Shown piece after piece: positions 8,610 to 16,815 of a stretch of DNA of 64,000 nucleotides. The notes beneath the pieces were generated by a model. That model was given only the letters and a program-made list of their open reading frames with translations. It did not search any database and was not told the DNA's origin. Both the position numbers and the translations under genes were made by a program. The DNA comes from Parvibaculum sp040216885. GTDB taxonomy: Bacteria; Pseudomonadota; Alphaproteobacteria; Parvibaculales; Parvibaculaceae. The stretch covers positions 207,865 through 271,864 of the forward strand of contig JAVJOG010000014.1 in NCBI GenBank assembly GCA_040216885.1, read 5' to 3'. Position 1 is the stretch's first letter. The number at the start of each line of letters is the position of its first letter.

Positions 8610-9917
8610 TCAGAGAATGAACTTCGACAGGTCGGCGTTGCGCGACAGGTCGCCGACATGCTTCTGCACATAGGGCGCATCGACCGTCACCGTTTCTCCC
8701 GCACGGTCGGTGGCGCCGAAGCTGATCTCGTCGAGCACGCGCTCCATGACCGTGTGAAGCCGCCGGGCGCCGATATTCTCGACCGTCGCATTGACGGTCG
8801 CCGCGATGTCGGCGATGGCGTCGATACCCTCGTCGGTGAAGGCGAGCGTCACGCCCTCGGTTTCCATCAGCGCCACATATTGCTTGATCAGGCTCGCCTC
8901 GGGCTCGGTCAGCACCCGGCGCAGCTCGTCCTTGCCGAGCGCTTTCAGCTCGACGCGGATCGGCAACCGTCCCTGCAATTCCGGCAACAGATCCGATGGC
9001 TTGGCGATGTGGAAGGCGCCGGACGCGATGAAGAGAATGTGGTCGGTCTTGACCGCGCCATGCTTCGTCGAGACGGTCGTGCCCTCGATCAGCGGCAGCA
9101 AGTCGCGCTGCACGCCCTCGCGGCTGACATCGCCGCCCTGCCGTTCGGCGCGGGCGCAGATCTTGTCGACCTCGTCAAGAAAGACGATGCCGTTCTGTTC
9201 GACCGTACCGATCGCCTCCTGCGTCACCTGTTCCTGGTCGAGCAGCTTGTCGCCTTCTTCGGCGACCAGCACGTCATAGCTGTCGCGCACGCTCATGCGC
9301 CGCGTCTTGGTGCGGCCGCCAAAGGCCTTGCCCATGATGTCGCCGAGATTGATCATGCCCATTTGCGAGCCCGGCATGCCCGGAATGTCGAATGTCGGCA
9401 TGCCGCCGCCGCTATCGGAAACCTCGACCTCGATCTCCTTGTCGTCGAGCTCGCCGGCGCGGAGCTTGCGGCGAAAGCTCTCGCGCGTCGCCTCGCTGGC
9501 ATTGGCGCCGACCAGCGCATCGAGCACACGGGCTTCGGCGCCAAGATGTGCCTTCGCCTCGACATCCTTGCGCTTCTTCGTCCGCGTCATGGCGATGGCG
9601 ATTTCGACGAGATCGCGAATGATCTGCTCGACGTCGCGGCCGACATAGCCGACCTCGGTGAACTTGGTCGCCTCGACCTTGATGAAGGGCGCTTCGGCAA
9701 GCCGCGCCAGGCGGCGCGAGATTTCGGTCTTGCCGACGCCGGTCGGTCCGATCATCAGGATGTTCTTCGGCAGAACCTCCTCGCGCAGGTTGTCCGGCAG
9801 TTGCTGCCGCCGCCAGCGGTTGCGAAGCGCAATGGCAACGGCGCGCTTGGCGTCGCGCTGGCCGACGATATAGCGGTCGAGTTCGGAAACGATCTCGCGG
9901 GGCGAAAAACTGGTCAT
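8610..9917 (-). CDS. hslU: ATP-dependent HslUV protease ATPase subunit
   Basis: The product is 435 aa. HslU is the AAA+ unfoldase that feeds substrates to the HslV peptidase. Walker A is GPTGVGKT (residues 57-64) and Walker B is in GIVFLDEVDKI. An intermediate (I) domain insertion follows Walker A, with SDSGGGMPTFDIPGMPGSQMG as an intermediate-domain segment. The C-terminus ends SKFIL, the tail that docks into HslV. It is downstream of hslV on the same strand with a 41-nt gap, the usual hslVU operon. Confidence 0.97.
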   Translation of the reverse strand: MTSFSPREIVSELDRYIVGQRDAKRAVAIALRNRWRRQQLPDNLREEVLPKNILMIGPTGVGKTEISRRLARLAEAPFIKVEATKFTEVGYVGRDVEQIIRDLVEIAIAMTRTKKRKDVEAKAHLGAEARVLDALVGANASEATRESFRRKLRAGELDDKEIEVEVSDSGGGMPTFDIPGMPGSQMGMINLGDIMGKAFGGRTKTRRMSVRDSYDVLVAEEGDKLLDQEQVTQEAIGTVEQNGIVFLDEVDKICARAERQGGDVSREGVQRDLLPLIEGTTVSTKHGAVKTDHILFIASGAFHIAKPSDLLPELQGRLPIRVELKALGKDELRRVLTEPEASLIKQYVALMETEGVTLAFTDEGIDAIADIAATVNATVENIGARRLHTVMERVLDEISFGATDRAGETVTVDAPYVQKHVGDLSRNADLSKFIL

Positions 9918-9958
9918 GCGGGGAAACGAAACTCCGGTACGGGAATCGGGAAGAACGG

Positions 9959-10510
9959 TCAGGCCTCGATGATCTCGACCGTCAGATTGTTGTTGGTGTA
10001 GACGCAGATATCGGCGGCGATGCCCATGGCCTTGCGGACGATCGCCTCGGCGTCGAGATCCATGTCGGCAAGGGCGCGCGCGGCGGCGAGCGCGTAATTG
10101 CCGCCCGAGCCGATGCCGACCACGCCGGCTTCGGGTTCGAGCACGTCGCCATTGCCGGTCAGCACCAGCGTCACTTGGCGGTCGGCGACGATCATCATCG
10201 CTTCGAGCCGGCGCAGATATTTGTCGGTGCGCCAGTCCTTGGCGAGTTCCACGCAGGCCCGCATCAGTTGACCCGGATATTGCTCGATCTTGGCTTCCAG
10301 CCGTTCGAACAGCGTCATCGCATCGGCGGTCGCGCCGGCGAACCCGGCGATCACATCGCCCTTGCCGAGCGGCCGCACCTTGCGCGCGTTGCCCTTCATG
10401 ATCGTGTCGCCCATCGAGACCTGCCCGTCGCCCGCGATCGCCACCTTTCCGTCCTTGCGCACCGAAAGGATCGTCGTGCCGTGCCAGTTGATCGGGTCGT
10501 GCGAGGTCAT
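9959..10510 (-). CDS. hslV: ATP-dependent HslUV protease peptidase subunit
   Basis: The product is 183 aa. HslV is the threonine peptidase ring of the HslUV (ClpYQ) complex. The start gives an 11-residue propeptide ending WHG, followed by TTILSVRKDGKV; T12 is therefore the expected catalytic N-terminal threonine after processing. This longer N-terminus is normal in alphaproteobacteria. GDGQVSMGDTIMKGNARKVR and GSGGNYALAAARAL are conserved core segments. It is the first gene of the hslVU operon, so the promoter should lie in 10511-10676. In that gap CCGGG (10589-10593) and CCCGG (10600-10604) form a short hairpin. Confidence 0.97.
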   Translation of the reverse strand: MTSHDPINWHGTTILSVRKDGKVAIAGDGQVSMGDTIMKGNARKVRPLGKGDVIAGFAGATADAMTLFERLEAKIEQYPGQLMRACVELAKDWRTDKYLRRLEAMMIVADRQVTLVLTGNGDVLEPEAGVVGIGSGGNYALAAARALADMDLDAEAIVRKAMGIAADICVYTNNNLTVEIIEA

Positions 10511-10676
10511 ATCTGTTCCTGTCAGGCGCTGTCGGGAGGGCCGGGGATTGCCGCTACCATGTGGCGGCTTCGCGCCATAGGGTCAAGTCCGGGGTCAGGC
10601 CCGGCGGACAAGCGGGCTGGCGTCCGGATGTTGCAAGTGATAATCCTTCTCAAAATAAAATCGCTGGGAGATTCCA

Positions 10677-11294
10677 ATGTCCGGTCCATTGAAAACCGAA
10701 GAGGCGCTCCGCACGGTCTATCCCGAGCCTTCGGGCGGGGCGCTCGGCAAGCAGCTCGATTTCATCGATCCGCATTCGCGGCGTTTCATCGAGCTTTCGC
10801 CCTTTCTCTGCATCGGTTCGAGCCGGCCGGACGGGCTGGCCGACGTATCGCCCCGCGGCGGCGAGCCGGGCTTCGTCCATGTGCTCGACGAAAAGACCCT
10901 CGCGATGCCGGACCGGCCGGGCAACAACCGGCTCGATACGCTGACCAATATCGCCCATGCGCCGGCGGTCGGCCTGCTTTTCTTCCTGCCCGGTTTCGAG
11001 GAAATGCTGCGCATCAACGGTCTGGCGACGACGTCGGTGGTGCCGGACCTGATGGCCCGCTTCGCGGTTGACGGCAAGCCGCCCCGCTCGGTTCTCACGG
11101 TCGAGGTGAAGGAGGTCTATCTGCACTGCACCAAGGCGCTGAAGCGTTCCGGCCTCTGGAACCCCGAAAATCACGTACCGCGGACGGAGCTGCCGAGCTT
11201 TGGCGAAATGCTGCGCGACCAGATGAAGCTCGACGTCGCCCCGGCCCTGATCGACACAGCACTTGAGAACGACGCGAAGAAGAACCTCTATTGA
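10677..11294 (+). CDS. Pyridoxamine 5'-phosphate oxidase-family flavin-binding protein
   Basis: The product is 205 aa. The region FIELSPFLCIGSSRPDGLADVSPRGGEPGFVHVLDEKTL (quoted in pieces: FIELSPFLCIGSS, LADVSPRGG, FVHVLDEKT) is typical of split-barrel FMN-binding proteins of the PPOX superfamily, of the DR2398-like type. LLFFLPGFEEMLRINGLA and the LHCTKALKRSGLW segment also match that type. The family includes PNPO-like enzymes and many uncharacterised flavoproteins or F420-type reductases, so the reaction is not known. GGGAG at 10666-10670 is a good ribosome binding site 6 nt before the ATG. It stands alone between hslV (divergent) and an AT-rich spacer. Confidence 0.85.
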   Translation: MSGPLKTEEALRTVYPEPSGGALGKQLDFIDPHSRRFIELSPFLCIGSSRPDGLADVSPRGGEPGFVHVLDEKTLAMPDRPGNNRLDTLTNIAHAPAVGLLFFLPGFEEMLRINGLATTSVVPDLMARFAVDGKPPRSVLTVEVKEVYLHCTKALKRSGLWNPENHVPRTELPSFGEMLRDQMKLDVAPALIDTALENDAKKNLY

Positions 11295-11359
11295 GGTATG
11301 GATCGCGCCAACCCGATCAATATATGGCGTCCGCGAGTTGGCCGAATACTAGGATAGAT

Positions 11360-11496
11360 TAGCAGCCTCAATTTGAATCAATGGCTTACAGCTATCAACG
11401 CATGGAAAAATCTAAACACTTAAAGTAACATGTAAGATAAGCTCAGGATTATTGGTTAATGCTCTGTAAGCCTTTGTGATTCAAATTGAATTGCTA
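11360..11496. repeat. AT-rich 137-bp element with long imperfect terminal inverted repeats
   Basis: This lies in the gene-free spacer 11295-11595. The left arm reads TAGCA (11360-11364), TCAATTTGAATC (11368-11379) and GGCTTACAG (11383-11391). The right arm reads CTGTAAGCC (11464-11472), GATTCAAATTGA (11478-11489) and TGCTA (11492-11496). The three blocks of 5, 12 and 9 bp are exact complements, separated by short mismatched gaps. The 72-nt interior is very AT-rich and shows no open frame. Both ends are TA, which suits a TA-target element, but a target duplication cannot be separated from the arms. I read it as a decayed MITE-like insertion or a large hairpin. The rest of the spacer shows nothing else. 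Confidence 0.6.
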
Positions 11497-11595
11497 CTTT
11501 AACTGGAGAGGCAGGCCGCCTCGGGGGCTTTGCGCTGGCCGGTTCCCGCGCCGCCTGCTAAAAGCCCGCTGAAATCACCCTGCCGGAAATTCGAA

Positions 11596-12198
11596 ATGTC
11601 CGCTTCCCGCACTGCCAAGCTCGAACGCCAGACCAAGGAGACCTCGATTTCGGTCGCCCTCGATCTCGATGGCAAGGGCGAATACGACATCGAGACCGGC
11701 ATCGGCTTTCTCGACCACATGCTCGAGCAGCTCTCGCGTCACTCGCTGATCGACCTGAAGTTGCGCGCCAAGGGCGACCTGCATATCGATTTTCACCACA
11801 CGACCGAAGATACCGGCATCGTCATAGGCGAAGCCGTGCGGAAAGCGCTTGGCGACTTCAAGGGCATCCGCCGCTACGCAACGGCCATCATCCCGATGGA
11901 CGAGACCTGCACGCGCGTCTCGATCGACGTGTCGCAGCGCCCCTATCTGATCTGGAAGGTCGACTTCACCAAGCCGAAGCTCGGCGACATGGATACCGAG
12001 CTCTTCAAGGAATGGTTCCAGGCCTTCGCCCAGAACGCCGGCATCACGCTGCACATCGAAAACATGTATGGCGAGAACAACCATCACATCGTCGAGAGCT
12101 GCTTCAAGGGCCTTGCCAGGGCGCTGCGCGAAGCCGTTGAGATCGACCCGCGCGCGTCGACGCAAATTCCCTCGACCAAGGGCAAGCTCGGCAGCTGA
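11596..12198 (+). CDS. hisB: Imidazoleglycerol-phosphate dehydratase
   Basis: The product is 200 aa from the ATG at 11596, the normal monofunctional IGPD length. HisB removes water from imidazole glycerol phosphate in histidine synthesis, using two Mn ions. The duplicated metal-binding motifs are visible: GFLDHMLEQLSRHS with DLHIDFHHTTEDTG in the first half, and ENMYGENNHHIVESCFKGLARALREA in the second (quoted in parts of one block; HHIVES is the key run). The frame stays open upstream to 11530 but has no better start. GGAA at 11585-11588 is a modest ribosome binding site. First of the histidine genes in this window. Confidence 0.97.
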   Translation: MSASRTAKLERQTKETSISVALDLDGKGEYDIETGIGFLDHMLEQLSRHSLIDLKLRAKGDLHIDFHHTTEDTGIVIGEAVRKALGDFKGIRRYATAIIPMDETCTRVSIDVSQRPYLIWKVDFTKPKLGDMDTELFKEWFQAFAQNAGITLHIENMYGENNHHIVESCFKGLARALREAVEIDPRASTQIPSTKGKLGS

Positions 12199-12282
12199 TC
12201 CGCCAGTCTTGGAACCATCTGGCCTTTTCGAGCCGTCTGGCCTAGATAGGGACCGAACGCAACGCCGCCCGGAACGGGCTTC

Positions 12283-12765
12283 ATGTCCATGCGCATCTAC
12301 ACGGTTCACGAGCTTTCCGGCGCCCCGCTCGACGGCGCCGGCATCGTGCTGGTCAAGGAGGGTTTCTCCTTTCCGGCTTTCGCTTTCTCATGGGCGTGGC
12401 TGCTCTGGCATCGCTTGTGGATCGCCGCCGCGCTCTGGATTGCGTTGCTCATTGCCGTGTCGCTGTTCGCGCAAAATCTTTTCGGCGCTCAGGGCGCGGC
12501 CGTCTGCTCGCTGGCGCTGCAACTGATGCTCGGCTTCGAGGCCAACGACATCCGCCGCTGGACGCTGGCGCGCCGCGGCTATCGCATGGCCGGGCTTGCC
12601 GGCGGCGGCAATCTCGAAGAGGCCGAGCGGGCTTTCTTCGCCAAATGGGACCGGCCGCTCACTGTCGAGCCCGCGCCGGAACGGAAGCCGGTCTGGGGCC
12701 ACCGGGCAAACACGGCGGCGAAGCCGGACGACGTTTTCGGTCTCTTTCCGAAGGCGGGAGGCTAG
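12283..12765 (+). CDS. DUF2628 domain membrane protein
   Basis: The product is 160 aa. The N-terminal part MRIYTVHE and GFSFPAFAFSWAWLLWHRLW are typical of DUF2628 proteins, followed by two membrane segments (about residues 45-65 and 68-85) and a cytosolic tail with GFEANDIRRWTLARRGY. Function unknown. Its place between hisB and hisH is widespread in alphaproteobacteria, which suggests cotranscription with the histidine genes rather than a role in the pathway. An ATG two codons later (12289) is an alternative start. A GCCTAGAT -10-like element sits at 12240-12247. Confidence 0.85.
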   Translation: MSMRIYTVHELSGAPLDGAGIVLVKEGFSFPAFAFSWAWLLWHRLWIAAALWIALLIAVSLFAQNLFGAQGAAVCSLALQLMLGFEANDIRRWTLARRGYRMAGLAGGGNLEEAERAFFAKWDRPLTVEPAPERKPVWGHRANTAAKPDDVFGLFPKAGG

Positions 12766-12771
12766 CGTCCC

Positions 12772-13422
12772 GTGAAAGTCGCGATCATCGATTACGGCTC
12801 GGGCAATCTGCGTTCGGCGGCCAAGGCTTTCGAGCGCGCCGCCCGCGACAATGCCATCGTGGCGGATGTCCTGGTGACGAGCGATCCCGACGCTGTGCGC
12901 GGCGCCGACCGCGTCGTGCTGCCGGGCGTCGGCGCCTTCGGCGATTGCCGCGCCGGACTTCATGGCGTACCCGGCATGGTCGAGGCGCTGACGGAAGCCG
13001 TGCGGCGCGACGCCAAACCCTTTTTCGGCATTTGCGTCGGCATGCAGCTGATGGCCGCGCGCGGTCTCGAACATGGGCAACATGAGGGCCTCGGTTGGAT
13101 CGAAGGCGACGTCGTCGTCATGAAGCCCGGCGACGCAACGCTGAAGATCCCGCATATGGGCTGGAATACGCTGACGCAAACGCGGCCGCACATCCTGCTC
13201 GACGGCATCGAAACCGGCGACGAGGGCTTGCACGCTTATTTCGTCCATTCCTATTTCCTCGATGCGAAATCGGAGGGCGATGTGCTCGCGCGCACCGATT
13301 ACGGCGGACCCCTCACCGCGATGGTGGCGAAGGACAACATGATCGGCGCGCAGTTCCACCCCGAAAAAAGCCAGACGCTGGGTCTGGCGCTGATCGGAAA
13401 TTTTTTGAAGTGGCGGCCATGA
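12772..13422 (+). CDS. hisH: Imidazole glycerol phosphate synthase, glutamine amidotransferase subunit
   Basis: The product is 216 aa and starts with GTG at 12772, supported by the purine-rich GGCGGGAGG just before it. HisH hydrolyses glutamine and channels ammonia to HisF. Class I amidotransferase motifs are present: DYGSGNLRS at the N-terminus, the oxyanion strand PGVGAFGDC, the nucleophile C88 in FFGICVGMQ, and the His-Glu pair in QFHPEKSQ near residue 197. Between the DUF2628 gene (6-nt gap) and hisA (10-nt gap) in one operon. Confidence 0.97.
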   Translation: MKVAIIDYGSGNLRSAAKAFERAARDNAIVADVLVTSDPDAVRGADRVVLPGVGAFGDCRAGLHGVPGMVEALTEAVRRDAKPFFGICVGMQLMAARGLEHGQHEGLGWIEGDVVVMKPGDATLKIPHMGWNTLTQTRPHILLDGIETGDEGLHAYFVHSYFLDAKSEGDVLARTDYGGPLTAMVAKDNMIGAQFHPEKSQTLGLALIGNFLKWRP

Positions 13423-13432
13423 AGGAAACGAA

Positions 13433-14170
13433 ATGATCCTGTTTCCGGCAATCGACCTGAAGGACGGCCAATGCGTGCGCCTGGTCCACGGGCTGATGGA
13501 CAAGGCGACCGTCTTCAACGACGACCCGGCGGCGCAGGCGCGTGCCTTCGAGCAGGCGGGTTTCGAATATCTGCATATCGTCGATCTCAACGGCGCCTTT
13601 GCCGGCGCGCCGGTCAATGCCGCGGCGGTCGAAAGCATTCTGGCCGCGATCTCGATGCCGGCGCAGCTCGGCGGCGGCATCCGCGATCTGGCGACCATCG
13701 AGATGTGGCTCGCCCGGGGCATCGCCCGCGTCATCATCGGCACGGCGGCGGTCAAGAAACCGGCGCTGGTGATCGAGGCTTGCAAAAAATTTCCGGGCCG
13801 CATCGCCGTCGGCCTCGATGCGAAGGGCGGCCGTGTGGCGACCGAAGGCTGGGCCGATGTCTCCGACCTCACCGTGCTCGACATGGCGCGCCGCTTCGAG
13901 GATGCCGGCGTCGCCGCCATCATCTATACCGACATCGACCGCGACGGCGCGCTGGAAGGGCTGAACATCGAGGCGACGGTGGCGCTCGCCAACGCGATTT
14001 CGATCCCGGTCATCGCTTCGGGCGGTCTCTCCTCGATCGACGATGTGAGAAAACTTCTGGCCGCCGACACGACGAACATCGAAGGGGCGATTTCGGGCCG
14101 CGCGCTTTACGACGGCCGCCTCGACCCGAAGGAAGTGCTGGCGCTGCTGAAGGATCGGGCCCGATGCTGA
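13433..14170 (+). CDS. hisA: Phosphoribosylformimino-5-aminoimidazole carboxamide ribotide isomerase
   Basis: The product is 245 aa, the usual length of this (beta-alpha)8 barrel. HisA catalyses the Amadori rearrangement of ProFAR to PRFAR. The start MILFPAIDLKDGQCVRL carries the catalytic Asp of the first strand (AIDLKDG), and YTDIDRDGALEG carries the second catalytic Asp. The two phosphate-binding halves are seen in QLGGGIRD and IASGGLSS. AAGGAAACGAA precedes the ATG. The stop overlaps hisF by 7 nt. Confidence 0.97.
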   Translation: MILFPAIDLKDGQCVRLVHGLMDKATVFNDDPAAQARAFEQAGFEYLHIVDLNGAFAGAPVNAAAVESILAAISMPAQLGGGIRDLATIEMWLARGIARVIIGTAAVKKPALVIEACKKFPGRIAVGLDAKGGRVATEGWADVSDLTVLDMARRFEDAGVAAIIYTDIDRDGALEGLNIEATVALANAISIPVIASGGLSSIDDVRKLLAADTTNIEGAISGRALYDGRLDPKEVLALLKDRARC

Positions 14171-14922
14171 AAGCGCGCCTCATCCCCTGCCTCGATGTGA
14201 AGGACGGCCGCGTCGTCAAGGGCGTCAACTTCGTCGACCTGCGCGATGCGGGCGACCCGGTCGAGGCCGCGCGCGCCTATGATGCGGCCGGCGCCGACGA
14301 ACTCACTTTTCTGGACATCACGGCAAGCCACGAGGAACGCGCGATTATTTTCGACGTGGTGCGCCGCACCGCCGAACAATGTTTCATGCCGCTGACGGTG
14401 GGCGGCGGTGTCCGCACCATCGACGATGTGCGCAAGCTCCTGCTGGCGGGCGCCGACAAGGTGTCGATCATGACGGCCGCCGTTTTCGATCCGGATTTCG
14501 TGCGCGCCGCGTCGGAAAAATTCGGCAACCAGTGCATCGTCGTCGCGATAGACGCCAAGCAGACCGCACCCGGCAAATGGGAGATATTCACCCATGGCGG
14601 GCGCAAGCCGACCGGCATCGACGCCGTCGAATACGCGGTCAAGGTGACCGAACTCGGGGCCGGCGAAATCCTGCTGACCTCGATGGACCGCGACGGCGCG
14701 AAATCCGGCTTCGACATCGCGCTGACCCGCGCCGTGTCGGACGCGGTCTCCGTTCCGGTCATCGCCTCGGGCGGCGTCGGCACACTCGACCATCTGGTCG
14801 AGGGCGTCCGCGACGGTCACGCAAGCGCGGTGCTGGCCGCCTCGATCTTTCATTTCGGCGAATACACGATCGGTGAGGCCAAGGCGCATATGGCGGCGGC
14901 AGGTGTTGCAGTCCGCCTCTAG
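14164..14922 (+). CDS. hisF: Imidazole glycerol phosphate synthase, cyclase subunit
   Basis: The product is 252 aa. HisF condenses PRFAR with ammonia from HisH to give imidazole glycerol phosphate and AICAR. LKARLIPCLDVKDGRVVKGVNF is the classic N-terminus (the catalytic Asp is in LDVKDG), and SMDRDGAKSGFD carries the second catalytic Asp. Phosphate-binding TVGGGVRT and IASGGVGT are in place. The ATG at 14164 lies inside the end of hisA, so the genes are translationally coupled. In related genomes hisE often follows directly; here two unrelated genes intervene. Confidence 0.97.
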   Translation: MLKARLIPCLDVKDGRVVKGVNFVDLRDAGDPVEAARAYDAAGADELTFLDITASHEERAIIFDVVRRTAEQCFMPLTVGGGVRTIDDVRKLLLAGADKVSIMTAAVFDPDFVRAASEKFGNQCIVVAIDAKQTAPGKWEIFTHGGRKPTGIDAVEYAVKVTELGAGEILLTSMDRDGAKSGFDIALTRAVSDAVSVPVIASGGVGTLDHLVEGVRDGHASAVLAASIFHFGEYTIGEAKAHMAAAGVAVRL

Positions 14923-14950
14923 GACGGATTCAACATCTTGTATATCCGTC
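14923..14950. other. Inverted repeat directly after hisF
   Basis: GACGGAT (14923-14929) and ATCCGTC (14944-14950) form a 7-bp stem with a 14-nt loop beginning at the base after the hisF stop codon. No T-run follows, so it is not a standard intrinsic terminator. It could mark the 3' end of the his operon message. The rest of the gap to 15116 shows no gene. Confidence 0.35.
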
Positions 14951-15116
14951 GCGCGAACACGCCATTGATCCTGTGGGTAAATGTCGCAGCCCCGGCATAA
15001 CGCGCCGAAATCGCAAATGTGACAATTGCGCGCCGTCATGCTGCCCGGCAGAATGCGCCTGCTTGCGTATCGGCGTGACACTTCACCCCCGGGGAGCGGC
15101 GCGAAGCAGCAATTGA

Positions 15117-16646
15117 ATGTCTGACCGCGAAATCGAACTGAAGCTGGTCTGCGAACCTGCCGAGCTGGAACGCGTCCGCCGCGCGCCGGCCCTGATGCGG
15201 CTGAAGAGTGGCCGTGGCAGCGGCAAGCATTTGCATTCGATCTATTTCGATACCGACGATCTGGCGCTCGGAGGTCACGGCCTGGCCTTGCGGTTGCGGC
15301 AGTCGGGCGGCGCTTGTCTGCAGACGTTGAAAACCGACACCGGATTTTCCGGCGGCGAGACGGGGGCGCTCGCCCGCGATACCGGCGAATACGAAGCGCG
15401 GCTGCCGCGCGGCGCCGATGGTCCCGATCTCAACAAGCTGCCCGCCGGTTTGAAGTCGCGCATCCAGAAACTCGCAAACGGCCGCCCCATTGCGCCGCGC
15501 CTCGTCAGCGACATTCGCCGTACCATTCACAACCTGACCACGCCGGAAGGCGATGTCATCGAACTGGCGCTCGACAAAGGCGCGCTACGCGCCGGCAAGA
15601 CCAGGGAATTGCCGGTCAGCGAAATCGAGCTGGAACTGAAGGAAGGCTCGCCCGAAAGCCTCTACAGGCTGGCGCTCGATCTCAACGACATCGCGGCGCT
15701 GCGCGTCGGTTTCGAGAGCAAGTCGGAGCGCGGCTTTGCGCTGCTCCATCCCAAAGCGCCGGCCGCCGTCAAAGCCGAAACGTTGACGCTCGCGCCGGAA
15801 GCGGAGCTCGAAGACGTCTATGCGACAGTGCTGCGGCACTGTCTCGTGCATCTGACCTCGAACGAAGCGGCGACCATCGAGGCCCGCCTTCCCGAAGCGC
15901 TGCACCAGATGCGGGTGGCGCTGCGCCGCGCGCGCTCGGCGCTGGCCGTGTTTCGTCCCGCCATCGGCGGCGGCATGGCCGACAGGCTGGCCGAGGAAGC
16001 AAAGTGGCTCGCAAACGAGCTTGGGGCCGCGCGCGACCTCGATGTCTTCGTCGATGAAATTCTCGCCTCCGTGACACCGCGCGATGAAAGCCTGTCTCGA
16101 CTTCTGGATCGTGCCGAGGCCGCGCGTGAAGACGCATGGGCGCGCGCTCGCGACGCACTGACGTCGCGCCGTTACACGCGCTTCCTTCTCGAATACGGCC
16201 TCTTCCTTGCCGGGCGCGGCTGGCGCGTCAAACGCAAGGCACCGCGTCTGGCGCGCGACTTCGCGGTCGAAGCGCTCGACCGCCGTCTCGCCAGCGTCGT
16301 CAAGCTCGGCCGCGAAATCGAAACGCTCGATCTTGAGAGCCGTCACGAACTGCGCAAGCGGTTGAAAAAATTTCGCTACGCGCTGCATTTCTTTTCGTCG
16401 CTTTTCGGCAACGATGCGGCAAAGCCCTATGTCAAACATCTCTCGCAGCTTCAGGACGTGTTCGGCGGTCTGAACGACGTCGCGACCGCGCATCTCATTC
16501 TCGACGGACCGCTCGCCGCGCCCGACAGCGCCGAGGCCTCCGCCCGCATTTTCGCCTGGTCGGAAAAGCGCGCCGCCAAGGACTGGAAGGGCGCGCTCAG
16601 GCTGTGGCGGCGCTTCCGCGAAGCCGACGCTTTCTGGCAGGACTGA
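15117..16646 (+). CDS. CYTH-CHAD domain protein (inorganic triphosphatase-like)
   Basis: The product is 509 aa. The N-terminal CYTH domain (about residues 1-205) starts with REIELKL, the ExExK signature, and has IYFDTDDLAL, RLRQSGG, LQTLKTD and IELELKEG, the charged tunnel strands that bind triphosphate and metal. The C-terminal CHAD domain (about residues 230-500) is helical with conserved basic pieces LHQMRVALRRARS, RHELRKRLKKFRYALHFF and LQDVFGGLNDV. CYTH proteins act on organic or inorganic triphosphates, and CHAD domains bind polyphosphate. It sits between hisF and hisE but is not a pathway enzyme. The start lacks a strong ribosome binding site. Confidence 0.93.
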   Translation: MSDREIELKLVCEPAELERVRRAPALMRLKSGRGSGKHLHSIYFDTDDLALGGHGLALRLRQSGGACLQTLKTDTGFSGGETGALARDTGEYEARLPRGADGPDLNKLPAGLKSRIQKLANGRPIAPRLVSDIRRTIHNLTTPEGDVIELALDKGALRAGKTRELPVSEIELELKEGSPESLYRLALDLNDIAALRVGFESKSERGFALLHPKAPAAVKAETLTLAPEAELEDVYATVLRHCLVHLTSNEAATIEARLPEALHQMRVALRRARSALAVFRPAIGGGMADRLAEEAKWLANELGAARDLDVFVDEILASVTPRDESLSRLLDRAEAAREDAWARARDALTSRRYTRFLLEYGLFLAGRGWRVKRKAPRLARDFAVEALDRRLASVVKLGREIETLDLESRHELRKRLKKFRYALHFFSSLFGNDAAKPYVKHLSQLQDVFGGLNDVATAHLILDGPLAAPDSAEASARIFAWSEKRAAKDWKGALRLWRRFREADAFWQD

Positions 16647-16815
16647 TTTTCCGTCATCGTCCCGAAGCGGTACGAAGAAAAAACAGCGATTTTGTGGCTT
16701 TTCGCCCCATCGCACCGCACCGTTAAGCAAATGTGAAAAGAGCCGGGCTAGCATCGCGGTCCGGGTTGAACGTCGCGCGTCGCGCGGCGACGCTGTATGC
16801 GAGGGTTGTGTATCG

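Noticed and set aside
10577..10610. Short hairpin before hslV as a dispersed repeat
   Set aside because: Only a 5-bp CCGGG/CCCGG stem is clear; similarity to the repeat after glnD is too weak to call.
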